A stretch of 64,000 bases of DNA, from NCBI GenBank assembly GCA_022496805.1, contig CM040094.1, positions 4,177,501 through 4,241,500 of the forward strand. Reading direction: 5' to 3'. The DNA comes from Pohlia nutans (Eukaryota; Streptophyta; Bryopsida; Bryales; Mniaceae). A program made the translations under genes and the position numbers. Of the stretch, positions 47,225 to 57,954 are shown one piece after another. The notes under the pieces were generated by a model that worked only from the letters and a program-made list of their open reading frames with translations, had not been told where the DNA came from and did not search any database. Position 1 is the first letter of the stretch, and each line of letters starts with the position of its first letter.

Positions 47225-47620
47225 AGCATCCTCAGTCGTCTCCCTCCACAGTTCCCGGCAATGAGCTTTTGCAGAGAGGCCTGCAAAGGAGCGGGAGCAT
47301 GAGCAGGGAGGAGGGTCCAACGTATCTCCCGTCAACTGCCCCGGCAAGGAACTTATGCTACTACGTGGGCAGCCAGGTGGCGCAGGGACTCCAGGTTGTT
47401 AGAATCTCGTTGGCTTGCAGACAATCAGGGACTCTGTCAGGACTGCTACCGGGAGGACTTTCTCTCACGGCAAACAAGCAAAAATTGCCGAGAGTGGGAG
47501 GTGCTATGGCGTGAGCTGCGCAGTGACGGGACGGATACCGAGAGCGTTGGCCCGCGCCATGGGATTCTGCGCCCGCCAGTTGCCGTTGCAGTGAGCATTC
47601 GTCTCAGGACTGAGGATGCT
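47225..47620. mobile_element. TIR element with AGCATCCTCAGTC ends, about 396 bp
   Basis: Left AGCATCCTCAGTCGTCTCCC, right TCTCAGGACTGAGGATGCT. GC-richer than the flanks and with overlapping open frames on both strands, none with a known motif. GAGCATCCTC-type ends are common among plant MITEs. Confidence 0.55.
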
Positions 47621-47685
47621 GTCAGGTGACGATTGCAGAAGTCAGAGAGCTTGGTGACTGATTGTTTCATCAGAATATAGGTATA

Positions 47686-48104
47686 AGAGCATCTCCATTA
47701 GCACTCTATGCCGCTCTGTGGCTCACTTACTACACAGGGGTCCCAAACATTTTTGCCGGGGTAAAAAGTGGATGGTTTGGCCCCATTTTTGGAACCCTTA
47801 CACTCTGTTCAAAAGTGAAGATTGGGAGTTGGGGGTCAATTTTTTACTCCCTTTTTGGAACCTTTACCGGGATAAAACATGATTTATCGGGGTAAAATAA
47901 TGGTGCTTTTGATCTGCATGGAGCCAAAAACAAAATTGCCCCAGGGTAAAAGTCCCTCATTTTTACCCCCCATCCCAAGTTTAGCCTCGGGGTCAAATTG
48001 TGAGGGTTCCCTGTGCTATTTTCAAAAGACTAATTCAGTGATGTTGGTGGGGAACTACATGGAGACGTCCAGAGTGCAATCCAGAGTGTTAGTGGAGATG
48101 CTCT
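47686..48104. mobile_element. TIR element with AGAGCATCTCCA ends, 419 bp
   Basis: Left AGAGCATCTCCATTAGCACT, right AGTGTTAGTGGAGATGCTCT: about 20 bp of near-perfect inverted repeat. The interior has repeated GGGGTAAAA and TTTTGGAACC units. AGAGCATCTCCAACAG-type ends are widespread in plant MITEs. Confidence 0.65.
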
Positions 48105-48473
48105 AAACTAGCTATAACACATTGCGACTCTACGCCTTGTTACTCAGGTAATCAGGGCATGTGATTCAATCATTGGTGGTGAGGTCAAGTTGATGACCAA
48201 TGAGACCAATTTTCTATGAACAATAGAGTTATTTGTAAAGGCATTCGGTCTTCTGTCCTCCTTTTTTCATGGACCAGAGCTGGCTGACACCACTCCTCCT
48301 CACGGTCCCACCCCACTACCCAATTCTTCTCCCTCCCTCCAAATTTTTATGAATAAAAATCTGAACCTATCCAGTGCTCTATTATGGGTCTACAGTGAGA
48401 TCATGCCGATCCTGTTCTTTCCAAATTACAGGTTAAAAAGAAGGGTTTTGAGGGACTTTAAAAATAACTCTAA
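48105..48473. other. Spacer, no gene seen
   Basis: Short spacer between two mobile elements. No open frame with a motif and no structured repeat. Confidence 0.4.
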
Positions 48474-48813
48474 TAACACGCAATTCCCAATTTATGCACT
48501 TGGCCAAGTGCGCTCATTTCACAAGCAAATTTGGCTTAAAAAATTTGTTTAAAAAATTCTCTAATTTTTTTTTTATTTTTGTCTTTCTACAATCACATAC
48601 ATTGTAAACAAACAATTCTTTTATTAATTTTTTATCCTTATCTTTTATCTTTTCTTTTATCTTGTTTTCTTTTTTGTCTCCATCTTGTTTTCCTTCTTGT
48701 TTTCCTTCTTGTCTTCCTTCTTGTCTTCTTCTTTTTCTTCTATTTACTTTTCACTTTTTTTCTTCTTGTTGTAGCAGCAAGTCCCACATTCACAACAAAG
48801 GAGGAAAAAAACC

Positions 48814-48846
<33 letters not shown>

Positions 48847-48893
48847 TTTTTTTTTTTTGGTTTAGGGTTCAGCCATTGTGGCGCTGAGCCCTA

Positions 48894-48936
<43 letters not shown>

Positions 48937-48982
48937 TTTAGGGCTCAGCCTCTGGCTGAACCCTAAACGCCGGCACAACAAA

Positions 48983-49016
<34 letters not shown>

Positions 49017-49404
49017 TTTCGGCTGTTTCGGTCAATACGGTGCGCGGCCGCGCACCCTATTCCATTCTCGTCTCTCTTTTCTCCTTCCTCTCCTCTCCCT
49101 CCACTCATATATATAGGGGAGAGGGGGAGGGGGGAGGGAGAGGGAGAAAGAGAGGGAGAGGGAGAGGAAAATGACAGAAAGAGGGAAGAGGGGAGGGAGA
49201 AGCTGAAACGGCCGAAAAAAAAAAGAAAAAAAAATTTTTTTTTTTTTTTTTTTTTTTTTGGCCGCCGGTTAGGGTTCAGCCGCCGGCTGAACCCTAAAAA
49301 AAATCAATTTTTTAAAAATTTATTTTAGGGTTCAGCACCACAATGGCTGAACCCTATACAAAGAAGAAGAAAACCGGAAAAAAAGTCAAAAAAGTCCAAA
49401 AAAA

Positions 49405-49446
<42 letters not shown>

Positions 49447-49892
49447 GCAGCTGCCATTCAGGGTTCAGCAGCACCCCACGGCCAACCCGAAAAACGAAAA
49501 AAAAAAAAAAAAAAAAAAACTTTTTTTTTTTTTTTTTTTTTTTTTTCGTTTGCTTCCATTGTTTAGGGTTCAGCAGCCACAACTGAAGAAAAAGTAGAAG
49601 AAAAAAAGACAACGAAGACAAAAAGGAAGACAAGAAGAAAGACAAAAAGAAGACAAAAAAGAAGACAAGAAAGAAGACGACAAAGAAATCAAGATAAAAA
49701 AGAAAAGATAAAAGAAAAGATAAAGATGAGAATAAAAGTTTATTAAAATAATTATTTGTTTACAATGTAAGGGATTGAAGAAAGACAATAATCGTTGGTT
49801 TTAAAAAAATAAAAGTTAGACAAATAAAATCATGCGCTCGGGGACGAAGTGCATGATTATATAGCCAAGTGCGTAAATAGCGAATTGTGTGT
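48474..49892. mobile_element. Long foldback element full of A/T homopolymers
   Basis: Outer ends AACACGCAATTCCCAATTTA and GCGAATTGTGTGTT are inverted, followed by CACTTGGCCAAGTGCG/ATAGCCAAGTGCG, ATTGTAAACAAACAATT/TTATTTGTTTACAAT and long pyrimidine/purine tracts (TCTTTT on the left, AAAAGA on the right). The arms are about 300 bp. The centre holds repeated AGGGTTCAGCC/GGCTGAACCCT pairs separated by very long A and T runs (48818-48858, 49209-49259, 49399-49445, 49498-49546), a TA tract (48898-48932) and an AAT tract (48981-49012). Open frames over it are low-complexity artefacts. Confidence 0.65.
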
Positions 49893-50779
49893 TTAATATG
49901 TTCAGTGAGTTCGGTTCTTTGTGGTGCTGTTGAGATTATGTCCAGCTGAGATGGATCAACAAACCATAAGTTTCCAGGATGTTTTACATGTGCATGTTGT
50001 ACATCCTTCTACATACTCCTATCCCATAATAAGCTTCCTCAACTTTCAAAAATAGAAGAATTAACTAGCCCAATGGTGTAGATCCTGACCACAATGGTGT
50101 GGACCCTAAGCCACTAAGAATAATAGTTTGAGCAACTAGAAAGCTTATTATGAGATAGAGGAAGTATATTCTAAACATATATGAACTTCAAAGTCTTCCC
50201 ATTTTCCCAAGGAAGAGTGATCATATTTTAGTGTTTGATCAATAAATACTCTCGTAAATACTTCATAGTACTAATAGTTCTCATGGAATATGCATAATGA
50301 TAATTTTAGAATATATATTAGCTCATAGAACATCTCATGAAACACATTCCAACACGTGAAAACAACAAGGGCAATGAATATTACTAACCGAAAGTATATC
50401 AACCTATTACCACCATGTTTTCAAAAATTCAAGGTGGAGTAGAAATTAGACTTGGTAAGCTTCATTTTGTTAATCACGCTCAAATGCAATAGAACTCATT
50501 TTCATAGCGTAAATTTAGTTTAAGTACAAAAAAACAAAAAAAATCCAAAACACACTACACAATGAACCATTTTTGCAACTCATTTTGTATTGGTTGGGAC
50601 CCGATATAAAATCCAAAAATAACATAAATGATCTAAATTTAACTTAAAGAGGTGGCATGACCAATAAAAATCCATCACGAAAAGAATTGGATGAATAATC
50701 GTCTATGTAACAGTTGAAATCGATTAGTGAGTTACATTCATAAGCTAGATTTTGGTCTGGGCGGCATTTAGGGGTTAAA
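49893..50779. other. AT-rich spacer with one small foldback
   Basis: 50026-50164 is a foldback related to 22058-22266 (CCCATAATAAGCTTCCTCAA versus GAAAGCTTATTATGAGATAG). A TTTAGGGGTTAAA end like that of the TTAA elements lies at 50768-50780 without a visible left partner. No gene seen. Confidence 0.4.
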
Positions 50780-51154
50780 TACCGGACCTTAGGGGCAGCT
50801 TCGGCAAAAAATAATTCCAAATATAAATGTCGAATAAAACAATAAAATTATGTTGCCTATTTGCCGGAAAACCATGAAATAAAATTAGATGAATGATGAA
50901 ATATCTTGAAATTGAATACATGAACTAAAAATAAAATAAAATAAAAATGTTAAGAGTGATCACATGAAGTCCACTAAAATAACAAACATTCAATGAAACT
51001 TCATCAATTGTGGATGAAAGTTGAACTTAAAGTTATTTATATTTCCTGAAAAGTTGAATTTTTAAAAATTAATTTTTTTATTGCCGGACATCAAAATTTG
51101 AAATTAATTAATTATTCGACGGAGGAGTGCCAAAACTGCCTCTAAGGTACGGTA
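50780..51154. mobile_element. TIR element distantly related to family K, 375 bp
   Basis: Ends TACCGGACCTTAGGGGCAGC and ACTGCCTCTAAGGTACGGTA are inverted. Inward, TTCGGCA and GAGTGCCAAAA echo the GTCGGCA of family K, and both carry AATTATTCGAC-type blocks. The interior otherwise differs. Confidence 0.55.
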
Positions 51155-52281
51155 AGTTATTACCAAGCATATGTGACTCTGATTTGTTTTCAGAATGAAA
51201 AATTTCGGGGGGGGACGGAGGGAGCTGAGCGGGGTGTCATTCTATCGGAAACCATTAATCATGTCATTCATTTTGTGTCAGTCATTTTCCAGGGGGGGTG
51301 AGTCAGTGCTTTTACTCTTGAGAGGTGCAAATCTGACTCCTCTTTGCTGAAACAATAAATGGCCCATTCACATACACCAATGCTAACGCATGCATGAATA
51401 AGCTTATGTCAGGTAACTTTGAGGGAATCTGTTGTCAACCAGGAAATATAAAATTCGCAATTAGAAATTACTCTAATGTAAAAAAGGTGCATGGTTCTAC
51501 TTGCTGCATTGTAATGTAGTTGCACAATGCTTGAACGGTAGTTGCAGCAAGAAAAAGACAAGACTTTGAATTTTATTTTTGTTTCTTGGTTTTACTTTCC
51601 TCCAAAATTAAAATACCAGTACCAGAATGAGATGAAATACTTTAATTCAAGTCCAAAACTTTAATTGAATAAATTAATTTTCATGTTTTTTGCTTTCCTC
51701 AAAAAATAGCCAAAAATTAGCACTTGCATGCATTGTAGTACAAATAAATAATATTTTTTAGCATTCAAATTAATCATTTCAAATAACACATATCTAAATG
51801 TACTTCATATCAAAAATAGGTATCAAAATAACGTCATTAGATATTTTAAACAAATGTTTTGGTTTTTTTGAGCAGCTAGGACAAATTTTGATCTTTGTAC
51901 TAAAAAACTCTTTTATAATCTTTAAACTTCTTCAATTTTTATGTGAATTTTTTTTGTATACTACATGAGTGTAGGAAATCAAAATCACATCCGGTCGATT
52001 CAATTTTAATTTTGTTTTAAACGGAAACTCATTCAAAGTTGCCATGGGGGTTGATTTTAGAGTTCAAAAGGCTTTCCGGCGTACCCATATCAGGCCATTG
52101 CCCTACGATCCTTTTTACACTACATTTAGTTGAAACACTACATTGTATTCTCTACTAATGTGGTCATAGTAGGGCACTAGTCCAAAAATAAACTAAGCCA
52201 AAAATATCATTGTATGGATATTCCTCATATTCCAAAACCTTCAAAATCTCATATACCAATCAGGCAATCATTTACAAAAGA
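51155..52281. other. Spacer, no gene seen
   Basis: AT-rich. GGCGTACCCATATCAGGCCA (52079-52098) is a family V end. A GGGGGG-rich patch occurs near 51208-51220 and 51292-51299. No coding evidence. Confidence 0.4.
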
Positions 52282-52552
52282 CTCGGGGGGTGCACTCTAC
52301 GTTATGTTTGAGGATCACGTGCGTTCATGACCCCTTCTAAAGACTCCCTTATATACGAGAGGTTACATGTCTAAATACCTTTGTATACAGATATATTCCG
52401 TTTTAAATATACGTTTAGTGTCAGTATACGTGAATATTTTCAGTTCTACATGTGTTTATTGTATGTATACGTAATACGGAACAGTTCAAATTAATTCCCC
52501 TTTTGTGCACTCACGTATACTCGTACATGTTTCGTACAGTGCACCCCCCGAG
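52282..52552. mobile_element. MITE family J, full copy, 271 bp
   Basis: Ends CTCGGGGGGTGCACTCTAC and GTACAGTGCACCCCCCGAG form a near-perfect inverted repeat. Internal ATCACGTGCGTTCATGACCC and CACTCACGTATACTCGTACA are shared with the copies at 28526 and 44524. Confidence 0.75.
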
Positions 52553-53734
52553 ACAAAAAAATTAACTAGAATTTTCCAAAGTCCATATTCTCCAAAAACC
52601 CATCACTTTGGATTACTTTTTTCACTCACCTATACCATGAGAACGCCCCGCAATTGGGTACTTTGGTCTTGATTTTCAAGCTCTTTTTGAACATATTACA
52701 AGAGAATAAACTACCAATACATGTTCCACGGTGGGACATGATACAAGTGCCATATTGTGGCTAATGTCCCGAGTACTAGCTAGTTCATTTTTTTCTCACG
52801 TACTTGGGACATTAACCCCGAAAGGGCAATACAAGCCCCATGGGCTTGATAGTCTTTTGGAAGAATCTTTCTCATAACTTTTACTCCATTGCACGAAATG
52901 GGGTTTTTTAAATGCTAAACTGAGCACCTTTTAGGGATCTATAATTTTTTAAAATAGAACCAAAGTAAATAAATAAAAAATCATGCTTAAAATGGAGTTT
53001 CATAGATTTTTTGGGTATGGAATAAGAAAAGTGTATGTTCTTTAAGCGTTAAGAAGAACGAAATACTTGCGCTATGTCTTATGATTGTCAATGCCCCTTC
53101 CAGTTTTCTTTTGTATATATGCTCTTCAATACAATTATAGTTAGAAGAGGTTTTGTATTTTATAGTGAGACCACTTTGAAAATTCATAATTTTTTGAAAA
53201 TTTAACATAAAAATATGATTTTGCTTGGATTCAACTCCACTAAGATTTATCTTTCCCTCAAAAAATTGTGACATACTTGATATGTCCTCTAAGATGGGTC
53301 AGATTGCGTAAGTGGATGGAAATAGGTACATCCAACTTACAACAGGTCCATTCACAGGGGTCCTGCAATCAACTTGAGTTGTGATTAAGTTGCAGAATAA
53401 TATTTAATGCTCAGAACATCACAACAATCCTAAGCTTGGGTGACATGGAGAGTGACAACTCTTACTGTGCAATTAAAACTGCAGGGATCTTAAAACACTG
53501 ACCTCTATGATGAAGACTTTCCACTTGCATATTACCTGCCACACAATTATAGTTGTAAAAGGAGAATATATATGACATAACATTCACTCATTCAGTAGAC
53601 TTCATGTTCTTAGCCTTCATGTTCTCTGCCTTTCCTTCATACATCATCTTGGGACTCTACTTGTCCACTTACCTACTGATTTGCTCATGTTGGGTGTGAA
53701 AAATGCTGCATCATTTACTATGGGGCAAGGCAAA
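52553..53734. other. Spacer, no gene seen
   Basis: Mixed AT-rich sequence. The open frame at 52987-53274 (-) has no recognisable motif. Nothing else is supported. Confidence 0.4.
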
Positions 53735-53928
53735 GCCACTACATGCACTAAAAGTAGAAGGTGTCGCTTTTAACCAAGTAAGTGAGTCAAATGGCACCAC
53801 TTTGCATTCACTGCCCAAGCGCTCAAAACTTGGTGAGTGCAATTTGTCACGTAAGACAAGTGTGTATAGTAAACTCTGACATTGTTTTGAGTGAGAAGTG
53901 ACGCCTTTGCTAGTAGTGATGCTACTGA
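53735..53928. mobile_element. Small MITE family T, copy 2 (inverted)
   Basis: CACTACATGCACTAAAAGTA at the left and TTTGCTAGTAGTG at the right. Similar in reverse complement to 46104-46250 over most of its length. Confidence 0.5.
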
Positions 53929-54029
53929 ATCTTATGGAGTCAGGAAATTTAGACAAGCTGGCTTCCCCTATCATGCTTCTGTCAAGTGCGTGCATACCAG
54001 CTTTTGAACAGAGTTCCAGGGTACATCGA

Positions 54030-54890
54030 ACTCCTGGATTAATCAGAGCTAATCAAACAGGCTTACACAACATAATCACGATTAGCCAGAAATTTTACTC
54101 TCTTAATTACAGAGACGGAAAGCAAACCGCCGGCACATGATGGAAATGTTCGGTCCATACCATTTGCACCATTTAATCAGATACTCACTACGCTAATTAA
54201 ACATAATCACTAACAGCCAGAAAATTTGCAGCAGGCCACGTACTAGCAAATACTCCATCCCCGCCGAGGTTTGTACTTTATGCATGGACTGACCATTTGC
54301 AGCAGAAGCAGATGATCAAACGACGTGCATGAAAGTGAAGATCTCCGGCTCAGGAACAAACAAACAAACAAAAAGTGGATTCTCCACTTGTCTTTTTGTG
54401 CAGATCGAAATACGAAGCGCTTCAGAGTCCCTCCAGGGATTAGTTCGATAATCATGATTAACCAGCAACTTAATCACGATTAACCAGAACATTTACTATA
54501 TTAATTTCCCAGTCACCGCCGGCACAACTGAAGAGCTTTAGAAAAGAACATGGAAGTAGTCCTCACAGAAGAAGCAGATGCATCTGATCAAAGACGACAA
54601 ACGAGCATGAAAGTAAAGATCTCCGGTTCAGGAACAAACAAACAAAAAGTGGATCCTCGACTTGTCTTTTTGTGCAGATCGAAAATAATACTAAGCGCTT
54701 CAGAGTGCCTCCAGGGATTAATTCGATAATCATGATTAGCCAGCAACTTAATCACGATTAACGTGAACATTTACTATATTAATTTCCCAGTCACCGCCGG
54801 CACAACTGAAGAGCTTTAGAAAAGAACATGAAGAAGCAGATGCATCTGATCAACGACGGACGTGCATGAAAGTAAAGATCTAGGAACAAA
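54030..54890. repeat. Tandem array, units about 260-280 bp
   Basis: GCATGAAAGTNAAGATCTCC occurs at about 54328, 54606 and 54865, and TCACCGCCGGCACAACTGAA at 54511 and 54791, with a diverged earlier unit from about 54030. The units share GATAATCATGATTANCCAGC, a palindrome-containing block. The array includes short GAACAAACAAACAAA runs of varying length. Confidence 0.7.
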
Positions 54891-55282
54891 ATAAAAGGAC
54901 GAAAAAGTCTCTCTTTTGTTGCGCAAATCGGCACTAGAGAATCATGAGTTGCTGGCGGTCTTCAGTTTGATCTCGCTCGCCAGTGTACTGCAAGTCACGA
55001 ATAGTTAGTGTCTGTAATGCGGTGGCTTGGCCCTTCGCTTCACTTTTGCGCCGGGAAATTCGACGCCGATGAACGGGGGCCAGGACCCAATCGCCTGTGT
55101 ACACATTGCAGGCGCATTCCAGCGCCGATGACGATCAAAATGTTGCCAGGTGGGAGCAGAGCTAGCGAGCATCTCGCGGCAACATGGGCTCCGGGAGTTG
55201 CTGAAACCGCGTTATTCTTTAATACGTGCAGCCTCATGTATGTCACGCGGTTCTCTTACTAGCTTGCAGTAAGTTAACTTAA
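54891..55282. other. GC-richer spacer, no gene recognised
   Basis: 55008-55260 is open on both strands and GC-richer than its surroundings, but the translation shows no known motif and there is no splice context. It could be an old captured gene fragment. Confidence 0.25.
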
Positions 55283-55969
55283 CCCCTGTACGTGTGTTAA
55301 GGAAAAAACCGGACCCCATTGCCGCATATCAAAATGACTTTTCTCTTATTCTACACTACGAGATCAACGGTGCCGTTTCCGTTTGACAAAATCGGTACCG
55401 TTGATCTCGTAGTGTAGAATAAGAGCTCTGAAATGATGTACTGCGATCAGAAATCCGAGATAAAATGCGAAAGTGCCACATTTGCAAAGCTCTGTGATAC
55501 AAATGGCAAATATGGGCGTTTTGGTCCTTGAGGGATTAACTTACTTTATTTTCTCTTATTCTACACTACGAGATCGACGGTGCCGTTTCCGTTTGACAAA
55601 ATCGGTACCGTCGATCTCGTAGTGTAGAATAAGAGCTCTGAAATGATGTATTGCGATCAGAAATCCGAGATAAAATGAGAAAATGCCACAGTTGCAAAGC
55701 TCTGTGATGCAAATGGCCAGTATGGGCGTTTTGGTCCTTTAAGGATTAACTTACTTTTCTCTTATTCTACACTACGAGATCGACGGTGCCGTTTCCGTTT
55801 GACAAAATCGGCACCGTTGATCTCGTATTGTAGAATAAGAGCTCTTCTGATCTTGGATTCGATGAAATGATGTATTACGATCAGAAATCTGAGATAAAAT
55901 GCGAAAATGCCACAGTTGCAAAGCTCTGTGATGCAAATGGTCAATATGGGCGTTTTGGTCCCTTAGGGA
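55283..55969. mobile_element. TTAA element family H with three tandem hairpin units
   Basis: Flanked by TTAA (55279-55282, 55970-55973). Left end CCCCTGTACG, right end TTTTGGTCCCTTAGGGA. Three units of about 206-210 bp follow each other, each holding an 83-nt hairpin (55343-55425, 55553-55635, 55759-55841) and ending in a GGTCCTTNAGGGATTAACTT block. A diverged single copy in reverse sense lies at 61051-61250 in the LOB gene. Confidence 0.7.
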
Positions 55970-55973
55970 TTAA

Positions 55974-57726
55974 CTTACTTCTTGACACCGATCTGGCTCT
56001 GCATCAATAAGTTAGTGCGCTATGATCATCGAACTCTAACCCTTCGTTAAAACGGCATGTTTCGGCGTGTGACATTCAAGTGCACAAAGGTTAAAATACT
56101 AGGACTGGTGTAGATCTGTGGCCGGATTTCTTGAGAATTTAACCACCATGAGACGAATGTTTTACTGGGATCTTGGATTCCCGGTTTACCCACGGCGAGT
56201 TAAGTTTACCTGCTGGAGTGAGTCTTTCTAGCTACAGCTACTGTAGTCGCCTTGAGAGTTCACGTGGCCGTTCAATGCTTCATGTTCGCCTTCTTAATAC
56301 ATGCTCCAGAGTGGTTGGCAGAATGTGCTCGTCTTTACAGTAATTTCGATTTGACATTGGGTACTGATTCTAGGAGGTGAAGCTCACTCATCCAGTTGTC
56401 TGCAAAACATTGGGAAAGTTCGTGTTTCTTTGTTTCTTTGATCAGCAGTTAACTTCTACGTACAATGGCTCCAGCGTTAGCATGATCAATCAACGTTGTA
56501 GTTTCAATGGGCTTAATTGGTCATGTATGTATTATTTAATTCACAGTGGATCCCCTGTGGGGAATCTGTATTCGCATTGTCTTACGTTTCCCTACAAACC
56601 TCAACATTAGCCACTTGTTAAACTTTCCTTCTAAGCAGGTGTCTTGTTTTGATTTTGAACATTGATGGGAAAAGTGAAATTAGAAATACAAGGGGATAAA
56701 TACAAGATTCCCATATGACAAATGCGGATGAGTTTCCCAGATCAAAAATACACTACAATCATCCTAGGAAAGTTACAATTCCAGAAACTTTGTCTCATTT
56801 TCCAGATGAAATTCCATGGGGGAATGTCTTTATCTCTCCTTGCGGCTTGCGAAGGAAGTCTATTACATAATACAAATTGTGCGCGCACGCAACGGAGAAT
56901 GATTCCGTCGCCGGAACTTTGCCGGACTCTAGCATTGGCCAACCTATTTGCATATCACTACTAGGATAGTAGGATCATACATTGTGTGCTATGTTTTTTA
57001 GCTATATAGGGGAGTAACTCAAGCAATCTTGGGGAGTGATTCAAGCAACCTTCGAAAGTAACTCAAGCGATGTTACAGTTATTGTAATGTTGTTATAACT
57101 ACTCTCCTAATCCTGCTAACAAACGTAGCAATCAGTGAATGATTCAGTATATGACACCCATTGATCCATGGGCTTATGGTCTACTGCGACCCTGCTGGAT
57201 GATAGATTACAGATAATAGATCACTCTGTAGCATAGACAAAAGTTAAGTTTTTTACATACTTGGATGAACGTCATCCAATTCATAAAACTTCAATATTGA
57301 ACTCTAGAATATGTTCATCCACCCTCTGGATGCTGGCTCTCCCGGGGTTAAATTCCACGTTTTGACACTCTGAGACACGCCATTTAATTTAAATAAAAAA
57401 ATGTGACGATTGAATATAAGTTCTTATGTACAAATTTATTTCATGATTCAAGACAGGAATTTTTCCATTCACAGTATAGCCTGAGCCCTAGCTAGCAACT
57501 GCATGTTGCTCAAGTGAATTTCTAGCCACTAGTCTCCATATGAACCAAAAAAGAAAATTTTAGGGAGGTAGACAAAGACACATCATCCAAGTCTTCTAAA
57601 GAGCTGCTTTATAATGTATAATGTGATTTAACTTTATCCATATATGGTAGTTGGGTAACATGATGAGTACTAGTCTACCTTTGAAAGCATATGTAGTTCT
57701 AAAGCCACTCACATTACCCAAAACTC
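55974..57726. other. Spacer, no gene seen
   Basis: Mixed sequence with short open frames only (56377-56610 +, 56722-56964 +). No domain, RNA gene or clear repeat recognised. A short GTAACTCAAGCAA unit repeats near 57014-57070. Confidence 0.35.
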
Positions 57727-57730
57727 TTAA

Positions 57731-57950
57731 ATCCTAAAGGACCAAGAAGCCCAAATTGGGCCTCATGTTTTGTTTAGAAATTTTGAGCAGGTCCTCTTTT
57801 TGTTCAAATTTATTTGTTGTTTGACCAACACATGCAACGTTCTTCATTGATTCTGGTGATATAAAAATTGGTCTCATCTGAAATATCTTTTTGTCAATAT
57901 GATCAATTGAATTTGTCATTTAAAACCATGAATCCTTGGTCCTTTAGGGG
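57731..57950. mobile_element. MITE family A, full-length copy, 220 bp
   Basis: Flanked by TTAA on both sides (57727-57730, 57951-57954). Ends ATCCTAAAGGACCAAGAAGC and AATCCTTGGTCCTTTAGGGG. One of the best preserved family A copies. Confidence 0.75.
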
Positions 57951-57954
57951 TTAA

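Noticed and set aside
47269..47629. Overlapping open frames on both strands near 47.4 kb as a possible small gene
   Set aside because: They lie wholly inside a TIR element (47225-47620), have no known motif and no start or splice context.
48579..49788. Several open frames on both strands across the poly-A/poly-T region
   Set aside because: They are low-complexity translations (Phe/Leu/Lys runs) of homopolymer and simple repeats inside a foldback element.
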